From Callaeas wilsoni (lineage: Eukaryota; Chordata; Aves; Passeriformes; Callaeidae): a DNA stretch of 64,000 nt. The notes under the pieces are model-generated. The model saw only the letters and a list, made by a program, of their open reading frames with translations. It did no database searches and was not told the DNA's origin. A program made the position numbers and the translations under genes. Location of the stretch: contig VWPU01011884.1 of NCBI GenBank assembly GCA_013398955.1, positions 303,469-367,468 of the forward strand. Direction: 5' to 3'. Below, in pieces: positions 12,176 through 25,700 of this stretch. Positions within the stretch are counted from its first letter, which is position 1. Every line of letters starts with the position of its first letter.

Positions 12176-14830
12176 GCATTGACCATAATGTTGGATACTC
12201 AATCTGAATATTTATGTAGCAGAAAAAGGACCAGTACAGATGAAGATGATGAGAAATCCACAATCTCATATGAAATGGGATTGAATATTTTTGGATTCCA
12301 TAGAATTATTTTTTAAAAAATCCCCACCAAACAACCTCAAATGAAACAAAATTGGGCAGAAGACAGACATATAAAAAATTCAAAGATGCCCATAACATGA
12401 ATGGGGAAAACTTTTCTTTTAAAAAGAAGAGCCATGGCATTCCCGATACAATAATTAGAGGCTTCAAAGGAGGGAAAAAAAAAATCAACCCCCTTGCCCC
12501 AAAAACTACATTAATTCCAAAAAACTGCACAGTTCTTTTGTATAGAATAACAAACAGAATAATGCACAGAATCTGCCACCACCGCATATTGGAGATGCCA
12601 AAGGTACGTATGGTTTCAAACACAAAAGGACACATCACGGTTGCAAACTCTGTCTCAGGAAGATCCTGGCCCACTGATGCACAGAAGTAAAGAGGTCATT
12701 CTGAGTGAAAGAGCAAGCTGTACTTGCTCTGGTTTCTTATTAATTTCCTTGGCATCTGCTGCTCTTACTGCCATGGATGGAACAATGAGAGTGGCTTTTG
12801 ACGCCTTTGTTGGTTTTGCAACTGTCAGTGTTAATCCTTTTATCTTTTTGGTTTACTTTGTCCTTCTTAAGAATATTTCACTTTATATTTATGGGCCTAA
12901 TTCAAGGTTAGTGAATGAAGCCTATTTTCTTTTGAAGTCAGTGGGAATAGTAGACTCACCTTTTCCCCTTTAAGTTGCAGAAAGCAATTCTCTTTCTCAA
13001 ATATAAGTTTACACTACCTGAAATGATGGGAACAACTGAGATTCCTAAATGCGTTTATGCTTCTTACATTACATGCACACCCCTGATAACACTTCTGTCA
13101 AAGAGAATCTCCACTCTTCATGATCCTATTGGAAACAGCCAAATGACACCAAGTGCGTTAAGACCTTAGGGTTCAACTTCACGGATGACTTTTCCAGCTT
13201 TATCATTTAAGAGGATACCCAAGACAGGCTTATTTCTACAGGGACTGTGCCAGAATGTTTGACATAATATGATGTCAGGATGGTTTTTTTGCTTTTATAT
13301 ATTTATTATATTGATAACCAGTTGGTTCAAAACTCAGCCAAAGATGCTGTTACTATGAGAGATGTGATATCAGCAAGGCAGCTCTTTTTTATTTAGTTTG
13401 AACTTCTGACATTGTCTCTGATCTCAGTTACAAGTAACTTTCAGGTTTTGCAAAACTATTAAATACATGGTTTGCATTTGGGTTTAAACTTCTGTCTTGC
13501 AAAAGTTACATGCACTGCAGGTTTTAGGAGCATTGAAGAAATTGCAGTTAGATTTGCAGCAAGCTGAACAACATTCCTGCAAGAGAGAGCTCTTAAGAAT
13601 AATTTGACTAACCTGCAAATTCTATTATATTATGTCTCAATCACACTTTCTCTAAGTAAAACTGCTTTCAACATTTTCCTCACAGCTTCTCTCTCCTTAT
13701 TCCAAAAAATGACAGGAGAACTTACAATATACATATCTTTCTCAAGCAAAGGCACAAGAAAATACTTTACTGCAAATTTCTTCTCTACCAGAGACATCTT
13801 TTCATTGTTATTTTACAGTCTTAGTTGCCAAATCTACAAATAAGAGGAAAAAAACCATTTGGGTATTTTTCAAGCAATTGTCAATCTCTTTTAGGGAATT
13901 CTCTTCAGATCAAAGTATTTGCTTTTAATATTCTTCACCTGAACTTGGATCCGTGCTTCTTGCTTAGAGGCATGAGTGCCATCTATAGAACAGTCACAGG
14001 CAGATATTTACTTGAGTGTTGAAAAATAAGCGAGAGTTTTGTCCCTGTTGTCCCAGGAGAGAGTTTTGTCCCTTTAACAAAGAGCTCTCTTGCTATTCTG
14101 TTTATGTGCGCAACAAATTCAGTAATTTTCCTCAAGTGGAGGTTTAACATAAGTAAACAAGTGTCATTACAATTTTAAGCAGAGAAGGAATCACTGACAG
14201 AGATAATGATATTGATATTTGTTCAAAGACTGTGATGATGTTTTAATTTAAAATTAACTGTATATGCCTGGTGCAGCAGCTGAGGTGCAAATATTTAGTA
14301 TAATGGGATATACATACTTTTTTTCTGCTGTGCATTAAATCATGAAAGAAAAAAGAATGAAAACCAAACAAATAACTCCCTCCCCACTCTATTAATTCCC
14401 TTCCTCTGAATAAGAGCATTTTATGATGGGTTATTTATACAATGATTTTCCTTTGATCTTCCCCTCTTGTCTTTAATAAGATATATAGAGGTATTGAGTA
14501 TTTTAGTTCCATCTCTATCATAAAAGCCTTCTTGTCTAATCCGTTTCTATCCTTGTTTCCTTTATGTCTGATGGTAACCACTTTTTCATGATGAAAAGGA
14601 TTTTAATTGAGGCACTACGAGTAAATTTGTAATCCCTTATATGAAGTCTTTTTTCCTGTTATGTATCTTTAAGTTGCAAATATATCCAGCTTGTAATTTA
14701 AAACATAATTGTGGTTTTTTTAATGGAAAATACAGGCATGGAAAGCAGAGGGCACCCTATCACATGCTAACTCCCTATCACAAGAAAAGAATTTTTTTTA
14801 AAAAAGAGAGAAGCAAAAAGAGAAAGAGGA
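12176..14830. other. unique non-coding sequence
   Basis: No gene is seen. Overlapping open frames of 112 codons (12352-12690, plus) and 122 codons (12306-12674, minus) cover the same bases. The minus-strand frame is mostly hydrophobic low-complexity sequence, so neither is credible. A 15-bp imperfectly spaced direct repeat occurs at 14032-14046 and 14059-14073. Confidence 0.5.
14032..14073. repeat. short direct repeat, 15 bp, offset 27
   Basis: GAGAGTTTTGTCCCT occurs at 14032-14046 and again at 14059-14073. It is consistent with a small local tandem duplication. Confidence 0.85.
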
Positions 14831-14935
14831 AGAGAAGAGAAGAGAAGAGAAGAGAAGAGAAGAGAAGAGAAGAGAAGAGAAGAGAAGAGAAGAGAAGAGA
14901 AGAGAAGAGAAGAGAAGAGAAGAGAAGAGAAGAGA
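14831..14935. repeat. (AGAGA)21 pentanucleotide microsatellite
   Basis: 105 bp of uninterrupted AGAGA units lie within a longer purine-only stretch starting around 14803. The strand asymmetry is complete: all purine on plus, all pyrimidine on minus. The open frame 14641-14991 crossing it is an artefact, because a 5-bp unit yields a 5-residue repeat in every frame. Confidence 0.98.
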
Positions 14936-15479
14936 ATGAAAGGAACAAAAAAGAACCTGCTTATGTCAATCTAAAAAAAATCCATTTGTGATCACAAATG
15001 AAACATTTCCAATCTCATAATGGGTAGATTGCTCAGTTTTATTACCAGCCATGCAAAGCAAGACCTCATCAAAAGAAGCACATGCAGAGGTCCCATCTTT
15101 CCATTAAAATAATTTCAAAAAGCTTTTTTCCCCCCTTTTTCCACTGAAAGAATCCATTTTGCAAGATGATTTAGCTCAAAATCTGCTGGGAGTAACCCTT
15201 GACATAAAGTCATATTGTGTTGGAGTTTAGTCCTAAATTCATACATCAATTATTTACTGTCAACGCAGATTGTATAAGTGTAGAAAATTACTAGGAATGA
15301 TATTTTCTCTCAGGCAGAAAGAATGTGATACAGCGGATACATCCCACCTAATGTGCTGTCCCACTGTCCACAGGCCAGAATTATTTATGCATTAGAAAAC
15401 ACTGTGCCAGGGCAAAAATAAGAGGGGAGAGAGAGAGACAGACACATTATTTTAAACCTTTCATAACATCCATAAATAT
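14936..15479. other. unique non-coding sequence
   Basis: Nothing is recognised beyond a GAGA-rich spot near 15425-15440. Confidence 0.5.
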
Positions 15480-15900
15480 TTCATAACAAATAAATAAAGA
15501 ATGTTGGGCTTGTTTGGAGGACAGCTGTAGCTGCATGGTTCAGTGCTTTGCAAAGCTCCAGAGACCCCACGCTTACCCCTCAGTTAAGCCCCCATTTCTT
15601 TTTAATCATCCACTTAGTGCATTGTGGGTAGGGGAGCTCTCCAGGTGAGTTGAAAAGCTGGAGGTTATGTATGTGAATACAACTTTTTATTTTAGATTGT
15701 TAAAGCAAACAGCAGAAGGCGAGTTACTCTTTAATACCCTGTTCAGTGCTTTTGTCTTCTGTCATTGCAATTTTTTAATATATCAGGGAAATGTCTGCTT
15801 TGTCCTCAATGTTATTAAAGGGTTACCCTAATTTTTTATTTCCCCTTTTAAAAACACATTATTTAACAGGTTAGGCACACATTTCATGTTGAAAAATTAT
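15480..15900. promoter_or_regulatory. candidate conserved non-coding element
   Basis: This is repeat-free, non-coding sequence with mixed composition and TAAT-type homeodomain-like words, such as TTTTTAATCATCC and AGATTGTTAAAGC. There are no simple runs and no transposon landmarks. Such texture is typical of vertebrate developmental enhancers, but conservation cannot be seen from one genome. The call is inference only. Confidence 0.25.
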
Positions 15901-16289
15901 GTTTAAATGTAAGGCAGTTATAAAAATCCTAAAAGAAACATAATTATCTATTTCTGCATTGCTATAGTTGTCCATGACTGCCTTTAGGAGAGTCATTTCT
16001 TACTTTGGGGTGACAGTTTGAGTTCTTGCACCTCACACCACTGTAATGCACTCATTAATGGTGTACATGGGGTATGAAGCATATGACTACCAGCTACCCT
16101 AGACTGAGGGTTAGTGTCCTACTTAAATTTCCTCCTATGGAAATAAATAATGGACTCTTGATTTAGCTGAAATAATTGAAAAAAAAAAATCAGAACATAA
16201 ATCTGGATTAGATCCAATTAATTTTAAGGTCTCAGAGTTGCATTTTGTTATATTATTTGTTATATTGCATTGTTACACCCTAGTCTCTG
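15901..16289. other. unique non-coding sequence
   Basis: AT-rich. A short near-duplicate of TTGTTATATT occurs around 16246-16266. Nothing else is seen. Confidence 0.5.
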
Positions 16290-17520
16290 GAGAGACCCTT
16301 AAGTGACATGTCATTGCTTTGTGTGGTATTTTTTGGATTGCTTCCTGTCCTGGTACAGCCCTGGAAATGTATGCCTTCCATCTACTAAAGGCGACTATGG
16401 AAAGTAGCATTGTAAATGTTCCTTACTGGCTGATTATAGAGGCTGCTCAAGGACAAGAGGTGGCTCTGAAGCCAGAGCCTACAGAACAGCATCATTCCCC
16501 TCTTCATGGCATGCCACAATGTGTCTCCAGAGCCCTTCCTGAGGTCTGACCAGAGTGTGACTTGACATCCAGGTCCACACAGCTCTGAGTCAGGTTTAGA
16601 GAATTACCTTTATTCACTTGGGGGAATGTGGAACCTATGTTTTGCCCCTCCTAGGCAAAATGACAGCATTTGCTAACAGAAGATAATGTACCTCCAAGCT
16701 GCTGTCGAGCCTATCCAGAAGGGTGCAGAGGGCCTGAGGTGCGATGTTAAATGCCACCCCTCATCCCTGAAGTGACAGAGTGCAGGATCTCTGCCCCTCC
16801 AATGGTTACTGCATGAAGAACTGTGCAGTGATGTTAACTTGAGCTCTCTGGGGTTTCCACCACTGTCATTGAGGACTGGCTTTTCTGTACTGTGAAAGAA
16901 GAAGGACGGATACTTGCTTTGGCATCCTGTTGGCATGGAAGGTGACGTCCAGACCTTTCTGCAGCACGCTCTGTAATTGCTGTCTTCAGCCCCACAGTAA
17001 GAGGACGAGTGGCCTACATCTTCCTACATAACTTCCTACATCTGAAGACGTGAAGCTATTGGCAGAAAACTAGAAATTGAAATTTGTGAAGTGCATTTGC
17101 AGGAACACATACCTGGTAGCAGAAGGTGGTTGTGATGTTGAAAGATACATAGCGGAATATGAACTGGCAGCAAAAATCTTCACAGTAGTTTTGATCTGCC
17201 TACACAGATGCTGACAGACCCCAGAGTGGAGAAATCCACAGAAGTGGAATATCATGTTCAGGACATCTCATTGACAAACTGGAGTGAGACCACAGAAGTG
17301 CAACAAACACCAAGCATCACTTTGGAGGGACTCACATACCAAGGAGAATCCTGGTCTTCCTGTGTAAGACAAGCTGCGGACTGGCACAGAACTAAATATT
17401 CATTTGAACCAGGAGATGAATTTCAGGTTAAAAAATATTACAAACTTGTCTTTTTCCATGGATTCTCTCTACAACAATGTATGAATAGTTTTTCTAGAAA
17501 TTAACCCCCAACTCACTGAA
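16290..17520. other. GC-richer block, possibly an old transposon or decayed coding sequence
   Basis: About 1.2 kb differs in texture from its flanks: it is GC-richer, with few homopolymer runs and several medium open frames. These include 98 codons at 17208-17504 (plus) and an adjacent open stretch in another plus frame up to about 17210. The predicted peptides look fairly protein-like, but I recognise no family and no intact long frame. It could be a frameshifted transposon ORF, a decayed retrocopy or ordinary unique DNA. Confidence 0.25.
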
Positions 17521-20500
17521 GGACAAAGCCCAAGTTCCAGTTGTTGTAGCTTCAACTTCAGCTCATTGAATCATACTAAACCTCTGTGAGTGAGCTGAAG
17601 AGACCATCACCTACTCGGAGGCTTAAATCCGACCCCTCCTAACTAACCCTCTGACAGAATAAGGAGTTCCCATATTGAGCTTGCGACTTCTCTGTGGACA
17701 GTTGCAATGCTACCGGCAGCTAGATTGAACTCTGGACACTGAAGTGGGGACAGTTTTCCAAAGATAGCAGCAACAGTGCTACAAGCAGAAATAATATGAC
17801 CCTTCAACTTACATTTAGTATATTCTTCTATATAGCTCTAGAGATAGCGTTAGTCACTTTAGTCAAGAGCTGAATGTGTAGAGACTAGTTAATGAAAACC
17901 AGGCTGAGGGAAAAAGTGAATCCTCTACACTAATAATCCTGCAAAAGAGTAAGAGGGTTACTAAGTGTTACAGTGATCCCCAGGAGGTAATGAATTTTCA
18001 GTGGAAAATCTGGTAGGCAAAAAAGGAAAATTTAAAAAAATATATATAAAGCTGGCCACATCTTCCTAAATGTAAATATTCTGAAAAATGGATGCCTGTT
18101 CCTGCTTCAGTAAATTACTATTTGTCTTTTATTTAGCTTTTAACTAAGCAATTATAGTCATCCTTTGTTGGAGAGTTTGTCCTTCATTATATCAAACTAC
18201 CATGATGTCGTAACAAGCCTTTGCACTTAAAACTCATTGTAGTTAACGAGTTTTAAGAACGAGACAAAAAAGAGTGTAGAACAGGTGGCATTTTGTTGCT
18301 TTTATTTTTTTTCTTTTCTACTATTAACAGAGTTTTTATGTTCAGAGTACAATACAATATTTTAAAACTGATCTATTTTTTAAGATGATCTGAAGTCAAG
18401 AGGCAATTTTTCTTGAAAAAACCAAAAGGCCATTTGAAAGACTTTCCTAACTTGTTGATGCTTGGTTTTGTTTTTCTTTTTGGGGAGAGAAGGTTAGGGA
18501 TCAACAGAGTTTTCAAAGGCAAGCAAATTGAGAAAATTGTTAGACAAAGATGTAGATCCCCATTCCAGAAGGTTAAGAAAACAGCCTATTGCAGTCTATA
18601 TATTTTGTTAGATTTCCTACATTTTCACCAGAATCAGCCTAGGTCTATCTCCTTTAAGAAAGGACAAGCAAATGATACCCTACTCCCTGATGAATGGCAT
18701 TGTAATTCTTATTTCATGCTTTCTCGATGAAGAGAAATGGTGTTGAAAGCTTCAAATACTCTTTATAGTTTTCACAAATGGAGGAAATTTGTGTTCTTTG
18801 CTGAAAAAACAGAGAAAAAAAAGTGATTATTTGTCTAAAAACCACTGTGTTTGGGTTTGCTTGTTAGTTCAAATATTCTGCACATATTCCCTCTGGAAAT
18901 GTCTTCTGATAGGAGAAACTGATTGGAGACTGAGGCACCAATTTCAGAAAGCATCCTTAATTCCAACCAGCAGTGCAAGACCCCATCAAAATGTAAATGT
19001 GATCCTGAACTTGGATATCCTTCTGTTTCTTCCTTTTGAATGAGGGACACAGCGGTGATCTTCTACAGACAGTGCTTCTTCAGAAACTGGCCAGCTAAGT
19101 AAGCTGACATCTTTACTAGATTGTTTAAGTTCAGTCTTAGGGCTGAAGTAGAGGAGAAATATTTTTTTTCCCTTGTTAAACAGTATTAATTGTTTTCAGG
19201 AAGAAAAAAAGGACATAAAACCCATAAATACAAATGAATACAACACATGTCTGGCCCTGATATTAATTAACAGAAATTAATGGAACTCTTCTGATTTCAT
19301 AAATAATATCTTTATTCTTTGATTAAAGCTTTGTGTTGGCAATAATGTAAACTTTGATGTGCAATCCCAGCATTTTGCAGACAAGTATGGTAGTTTTACT
19401 TCTCTTGCTTGTATACAGGTGACCTTCAACTGAGACACAAGCAGAAAACTGAATTTTTTATATATAGAAGCTCATGAACAAAAGGTCTTTCCTTGGTATC
19501 CATTTTCACAGGACCCATGCATTTAAAATACTGTAGGCTTCATTTCGTTTTATGCTGACTGAGATGTTTACTATTGTCATGTTATTAACCTTGCTTTACA
19601 AAGGCTTTTATAACATCAGTATTAGAGTTTATTACTAGTCTTATTTGTGATATACAGTTCATGGCCTTATTAAAGAATGTGTCCTGCCCTTGGAATTCTC
19701 CGGTATCAGGTAAATAAAAAGGCACTTTTCTCTCTTTAAACAATCAAACAAAATCACAGACATACGGGTTTTCTTTAGCATCCCCTGTACAAAAAGAAGC
19801 TTGAGGTAGATTTGACTTGTCAGAAAACTGTTAATATGATAGAAATTCTTTACAATTAAAATCTGGCCCATGAAGTCAATAAATGACAAGTATTACTTGC
19901 TGTTTGTCCATTTCACTGGAGTTAGTCGGTGTCAGTTACCAATGGATAAATTGCCACCTAACACTCTGGAGTTGCCGTATTTCAAACTTCTTTTTGGACA
20001 GATAACCCAAGAAACAGAGCAAGTGTAGGGAATGTATTACTTTTCAACTGTGTGCTATTCATTAAGGAAAAAGAAGGTTTCTGGAGGGCTGAGTTGACAA
20101 TTGTGTTATGTTTTGACTGGTGTAAAATAGTCATGAAACTTGAAAAAGTACTTCTGTTTGAACCTAGAGGTGCACAATCAGTAACAAGTCTGAAATGTTT
20201 CAAGAGTTTTGTGAGCCTTCTGGATGATTCCTGCCTATCACAAAGAGTACATAATCTGAAGGTTTTGTACTCAAAGCCATCCATAGAGCAGGGTTTAATC
20301 CCCTCACCTTCAAGGACATCAGTTTTCTACTTTCTTCTTTTTATGCATCAGCCTTCACTGCAGATGTCAGAGCCTCTATATGCTCTGCACTGAAAAGAAT
20401 TTGCAGAAGACTTCACATCTGAGGAACACCATCTTTCCCATGTCTGCCTCAATGTCTTTGACCCTGCCTAGAAAAGTAATTTTCCCATATCCTTCTCTGA

Positions 20501-22643
20501 GAGACATTCCTATTTTCACTATGGAGAAAATTTACTTCTGCAAAACACTGACATTTTTCTCTTTTGTATGTTTTCTAACCCCACTTCAAAATGACCATCA
20601 TGCATGAGAACATTCCCATATATTTTTAATAATGTTCCTTTAGTATTTGGCTTTAATCCACTGCTTTTAATATTTCTACAAAGCTACACAGATATTATGT
20701 ATAGGTCACATATGAATATGGTTTACTCTATTCATAAAAGAGTTCAGATCACATTCCTTAAGATTTTTTTGTCTTCTTAAAATCAAACATAGCACTCATA
20801 GAGCAGAACTGTTGGGTTAGTGCTCTATTTAAGTGCTTTTAAGGCTGTAGCAACCGAAATTTATACATGTTTGCACTCTGGTGAGACATACATGAATTAG
20901 ACAAGTTATAAAGATATATTATAAAAGGCTCCTGCTAAGACATGGTTGTTTGGAACATTTCCTGGGATTCAGGAGACCACCTGACCATCTAGATATGACA
21001 AACCACTGAGATTGGAGGTATGTAGATGTAAACAAAAATAATATTTTACATTGTAACAAACTCCTTTTCAATTCCACCACCGAAATTCCACCAACCAAAG
21101 TTGTATCCCCTGTTTTCTCCTAATGTGCTCCCTACAACAATTTTATTATGAACAGAAAATAATAGAGCAAAATTAGCAAGTGCTCCTGACCTTCACCTAG
21201 TTCCAGTTTCATAAGTCACAAATGACCTCTGTACGGGTATATGTCACAAACTTTGGTTCAGCTTAACTTGTTCCTTTCCTTGCAGCTCCACAGGGGAATT
21301 GCCTTTTCCAGTGCTTGTGTTACCTGCCACAGAAAACGACTGCCTGTAACGATGGATTTGTGACTACAGCTTTTCATGCCACTGGGAAGTACTCAAGAGT
21401 ACCACACAAGGGTTTCTCTCTCTTTCTGGAAAAGTAGCAGAATGTCTTAAATATGGTCAAGTTGTTTGTTTTTTTTTTTTTTCCCTGAGTTATTGTTGCA
21501 GAATAGAATGAGTTAAATGACATGAACAGTGCGGCTGACTTGCTAAAGTTGGTCCAGCTGTAGTTTTTATAAAAGCCGTAAGAAAGATACATGAGCAAAA
21601 ACTACAGAAATTGCATGCTTCTGCACAGAACAGAACACCCTGCTGTAGATTGCAGAACATCCTGTAGCAAGATAAGCAAATGTGCAGAAGAAAAAGTAAC
21701 ACTATAACTTGCTATGCGTTAGCTAGCACGTACACAGAACAAGTGGAAATTGTTATGCAGATACTAAAACAGTATAAATATCTGTGCCTTTTTTCAATAA
21801 ATGTCCTTGCATCATCAATGCTTGGTCCATGTGTTTCAATTGCCGACAGTTATATCAACTGTTTTTACAAGATACTGTCTCTCTCAGTTCCTTTTTTCGC
21901 TTTTCTTTAGAAAAATAGCACTATGAATAACAGCAAGTAACACAAGCAAAACCGAGGTGTCTGTTCATAGCAAGCAGGACCAGGTTAATTGGGAGTTGTG
22001 ATATCTTTCATTTGACTAATTGATATAGCTGGAAAATTTTGACAAGTTTCCAGACTCATGTCTTCTTGCCTTGAGGACAAACCGAAAGGTCTTGTACATT
22101 TGGCAGTTTGACCAACTTTTCCTAACTGTACCAACTGGTCTTAATATACATTGCTTCTATTTACAAACTTTATTCTGCTAGTGTTCTTAAACCATCAAAG
22201 ATACAGCAAAATACCAGGACTTGCAATTTCATTTATAGAGTATGTGAACTGTTCCCAAATGCCATGATAGGATAACTTAGCATTCTGATGTGGCATTCTT
22301 GGTTTGTCTAAAGTGCCAGCTGGAATAGTTGAATGGCAACACCCTTATTTTGCCACCTTTTTGTCATTTAAACACATGCAGGGTCGTGGACAAGGAAATT
22401 TTATGTTTAAAATAAAGGAAGTCAGACTTCTGAAGATTTTAAATAAAAGACCTGTAGGTTTACTTTTGAAATGAAATCCAAAAACTTTAATCTGAATCTG
22501 AAATTCACAAATTAAAAGGAAAATTTTGCCAGAAACATATTCTGTGCTGGTATGTATTGTCTTCTGAAGAGGAACAGAATATAAATATTCAATATAAAGA
22601 ATCATGGATTCTTAATACAACAGTAACTTTTCTAAACACGTGA
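17521..22643. other. unique AT-rich non-coding sequence
   Basis: No gene, RNA or recognisable interspersed repeat is visible. Frames of up to 113 codons (20052-20393, plus, overlapped by 19982-20284, minus) have no family signature. A T-run lies near 21468-21482. Confidence 0.5.
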
Positions 22644-22700
22644 GATATATATATACATATGTATATATATATATACATATACATATGTATATATATACAC
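22644..22700. repeat. palindromic TA/CATATG-rich array
   Basis: Alternating TATATA and ACATATGTAT units form a nearly self-complementary array with two CATATG centres. It is a pure purine-pyrimidine alternation and could fold as a cruciform or slip in replication. Confidence 0.9.
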
Positions 22701-25700
22701 GGTCTCGACCAATTAATCCAGAAATGTATCAGCCACAATTCAGATCTTGACTATTATGATATCTGAGAAATATCCATTTCCCTGAAAAATATGTATATTT
22801 CACAGAAATTTCTATAAAATTTAATAATCTAATTTCAAGCTTGATTATCAACTTTAGAGTCCATGGAGTACTTCAATGAAAAAAGATAAGATTCAGATTA
22901 TTTTTGCCTGAATGCAATGGTATTTTCTGATGTATTCAGGGCTTATCCTAAAAATTAATGATCTATAGAGAATATTCAATTAAACCATTTTTGTTTGCAT
23001 ATCTTAGCTATGTAATAAAAGTATCTGAATTGAGAGGATGTAATGAATTGAATATAGGTGAAGAGAAAAGTTCTTTTCAGTTTAGCATATAAAAAGGATA
23101 ATAGAATTCATACTTTGAGAATTACCTCATTGTGTTAAAGACAGAATTGTCAAATAAACCAAATAACTTCATTTTATATGAAATATAATAGTAGGCTTAA
23201 GGCATAAGATTCTTTTTTTTTTAATAACTACATGACACCCAAACTTCTCTGTAATTTTTAAAATCAATGTTTAATTCATAGTAAAATAGTGGAGGTTTTT
23301 TTATATAGAAAGATGGACTACACTTTACCCAAATGAATGTGGTGGGACAAACATGTTTAATTTGCTCAAGAGAAGGTGTACGGAGACAGAGTGAAAAACT
23401 AGAAAGGCAGCTGCAAAGCTGAAAATTGTCTTGCAATGGGAACATGCTACAGGGAATCTTAATTCTTATATGTTCCTTTCAAAACAATGGAGTCATAACT
23501 CCATGCACTAAAAAAAATGCATTATCTTCTCACCTGCAAAATATGATTTTACAGTGCTTTAGGCTCTTACATAAGAAAAGAGGTTTGGTTTTTTTCTGAA
23601 GATACACTATGTCTGCAACATCTCAGGTGCAATTTATATGACTTAAGTGCAAAAAGACCTCAATTCTGCTGGTGAATTGAGAAAAAATTTCATTAGCCCA
23701 AATATGGTTTGCATCGATGGAATCAGAAATGCTCTCACCATCAGTGAATTTTGTACCAGCTGAGATGAAAGCAAAGTATTACAAGCTTCCCTGGTTTAAG
23801 GTACATTTCTGTTTTGCTGGGGTTCCATCACTCTGTGATGAATCTTTGTCAACCATGTGTGTGCTAGAACTGCAGCAACAAAGCAAAACATTTTTGTCTT
23901 CTTCAGCATGCAGAAATATTTTACCATCTAAGATTATTAAGAAAACATTCTTTGCTCTGCCACAACTTGAAACCATATTGTAACAATACTCAGCAGTTGT
24001 TCTGCTGCATTAATCTTTGCTCTGCAGTCTCTATTGCTGCTTTCAAGTTGGAGCTTCCTAAGATTTCAATTTAAAAAGTTAGTCTAATCCCTTCTCTCAA
24101 TATGCAATGTTCTATAGTCAAGGGTATGGGGGGAAAAAAAAAAGTAAATGTCCAATTAAAAAAATAGGTAACATACACATTTGTCAGTCAATGTCAGTCA
24201 ATGAATGCAATTACCATAGCGTTCTAAGAGTATTTCACAAATCTAATGACACCTCACCTATTTCATATACTAACATACCACGCCAAGTTTTCAGCTTGCA
24301 TGGGTTACTGGAGCTGTATTATGGTCAAGGGAAATGCACTTACCATGAGTGGTGACATCAGATGGACTTTTTTTAATGTAGTATAGATGCAGTGAACATT
24401 CTTTTTGTTTATGGATCTGTAACATGTTGTTTAGGATAACATTTGTTAAAAATAAATATCTCAACAACTCCAACAATCCTATCAGGTTTGGTTCTCATTA
24501 TTACTTTCTGCTGAAAAAAGAAACGGTGGTGGAATTGATCCACTGCCTGTGATCTGAGACCAAGATCTTCCACAGATGTGTTACGTAGCTTCAGTTGTGC
24601 TCTCTGAGTGGCCCCAGAGACAGCACAGCTGTAAGGAATGCAGTTTGTCATGAAACCAGAAGCACTGCTTCCTTCCCTTCCACAAATCCCTGGATTTTGC
24701 ACTGCACAAATTCAAATTTATTTTGTCGATATTCTCTCCTTCACTCATCCCAGCTCACTGGTTCCGCACAACAAAAACTCATAAGAAGACCATGTTAGGA
24801 AGCCTTTACCACACAATGCAAGAACTGACCAGTTTTGTCCCAGTGTTTAAAAAATACATTGTGATCACATTATGAGCTACTACTAATTTTTAACTTCTCT
24901 TGCTTTAATTAATGCTAATTTGACCACAATGTAAAATAAAATTGCTTATGAAGATTGTCTCCATAATCTCTCTCTGAAAGTAGTAAGTCAGGTCTTGGAA
25001 CAAAACTTTCAAAACTACTCTCTCTTAAAAGGTTGAAGTAGAGAGTGAGAACTGTTTCAGCATGACTGGGTGTACAGAGTATGGAAAACTGGAGCCAGAA
25101 CTGTTAAAAGTGGTTACACCTAATTCAATACTTGGTGTTAGAAAATTGCAAAGAAAAGACAGGTTTAAAAGTAGATTTAATTAGCCTAACACAACTAGTT
25201 TCACCCTCCCCTCATCTTAGACCTGAACCCTTATTAAAAAATTAAATAGGTTTATGTCCCTTACAGTGGTTTTATTTTGCTGGATTCCTCCAAAACCAAA
25301 AATATCAGTAGAATGAACCTTCATCATTCCTAGACTGCTCTAATTTTCACACTCTAGTTTTTAGCTTGCTTTTATATGTATATGTGAATGATCTGCCCAA
25401 ATATTCTGCTGAATACATACTAATAAACTGCAGTAGTATTTGCATACCATATGCTCACTAAGGGTTTAATTACACTTTGTTCCATAAACAAGTATTTTTA
25501 AAAAATTAACGTATGTCAGCTAATTATTTTTCCTGACTTATTTACTTTTTAATTTTGCTTCATTTTTAATTTATACAAGACCTCTTTGTGGCCTTGTTTC
25601 ATTTTCCAAAGAATGATAATAACTGAGGCCCTAATACCTCAAGCACTCAGGCAAATCCTTTAGTTTATCCACCTGAGCAGTCATCAAAGATTTCTATGTA

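Noticed and set aside
12306..12690. Overlapping 112- and 122-codon frames on opposite strands
   Set aside because: The minus-strand peptide is low-complexity hydrophobic and the plus-strand one Lys-rich, as A-rich DNA yields; no domain is seen.
14641..14991. 116-codon frame rich in Arg and Glu
   Set aside because: Translation of the AGAGA array; a pentamer array of this kind has no stops in this frame.
24500..24530. Strong 3' splice site on the minus strand
   Set aside because: The pyrimidine tract and CAG are good, but no open frame with a matching donor follows; expected by chance in T-rich DNA.
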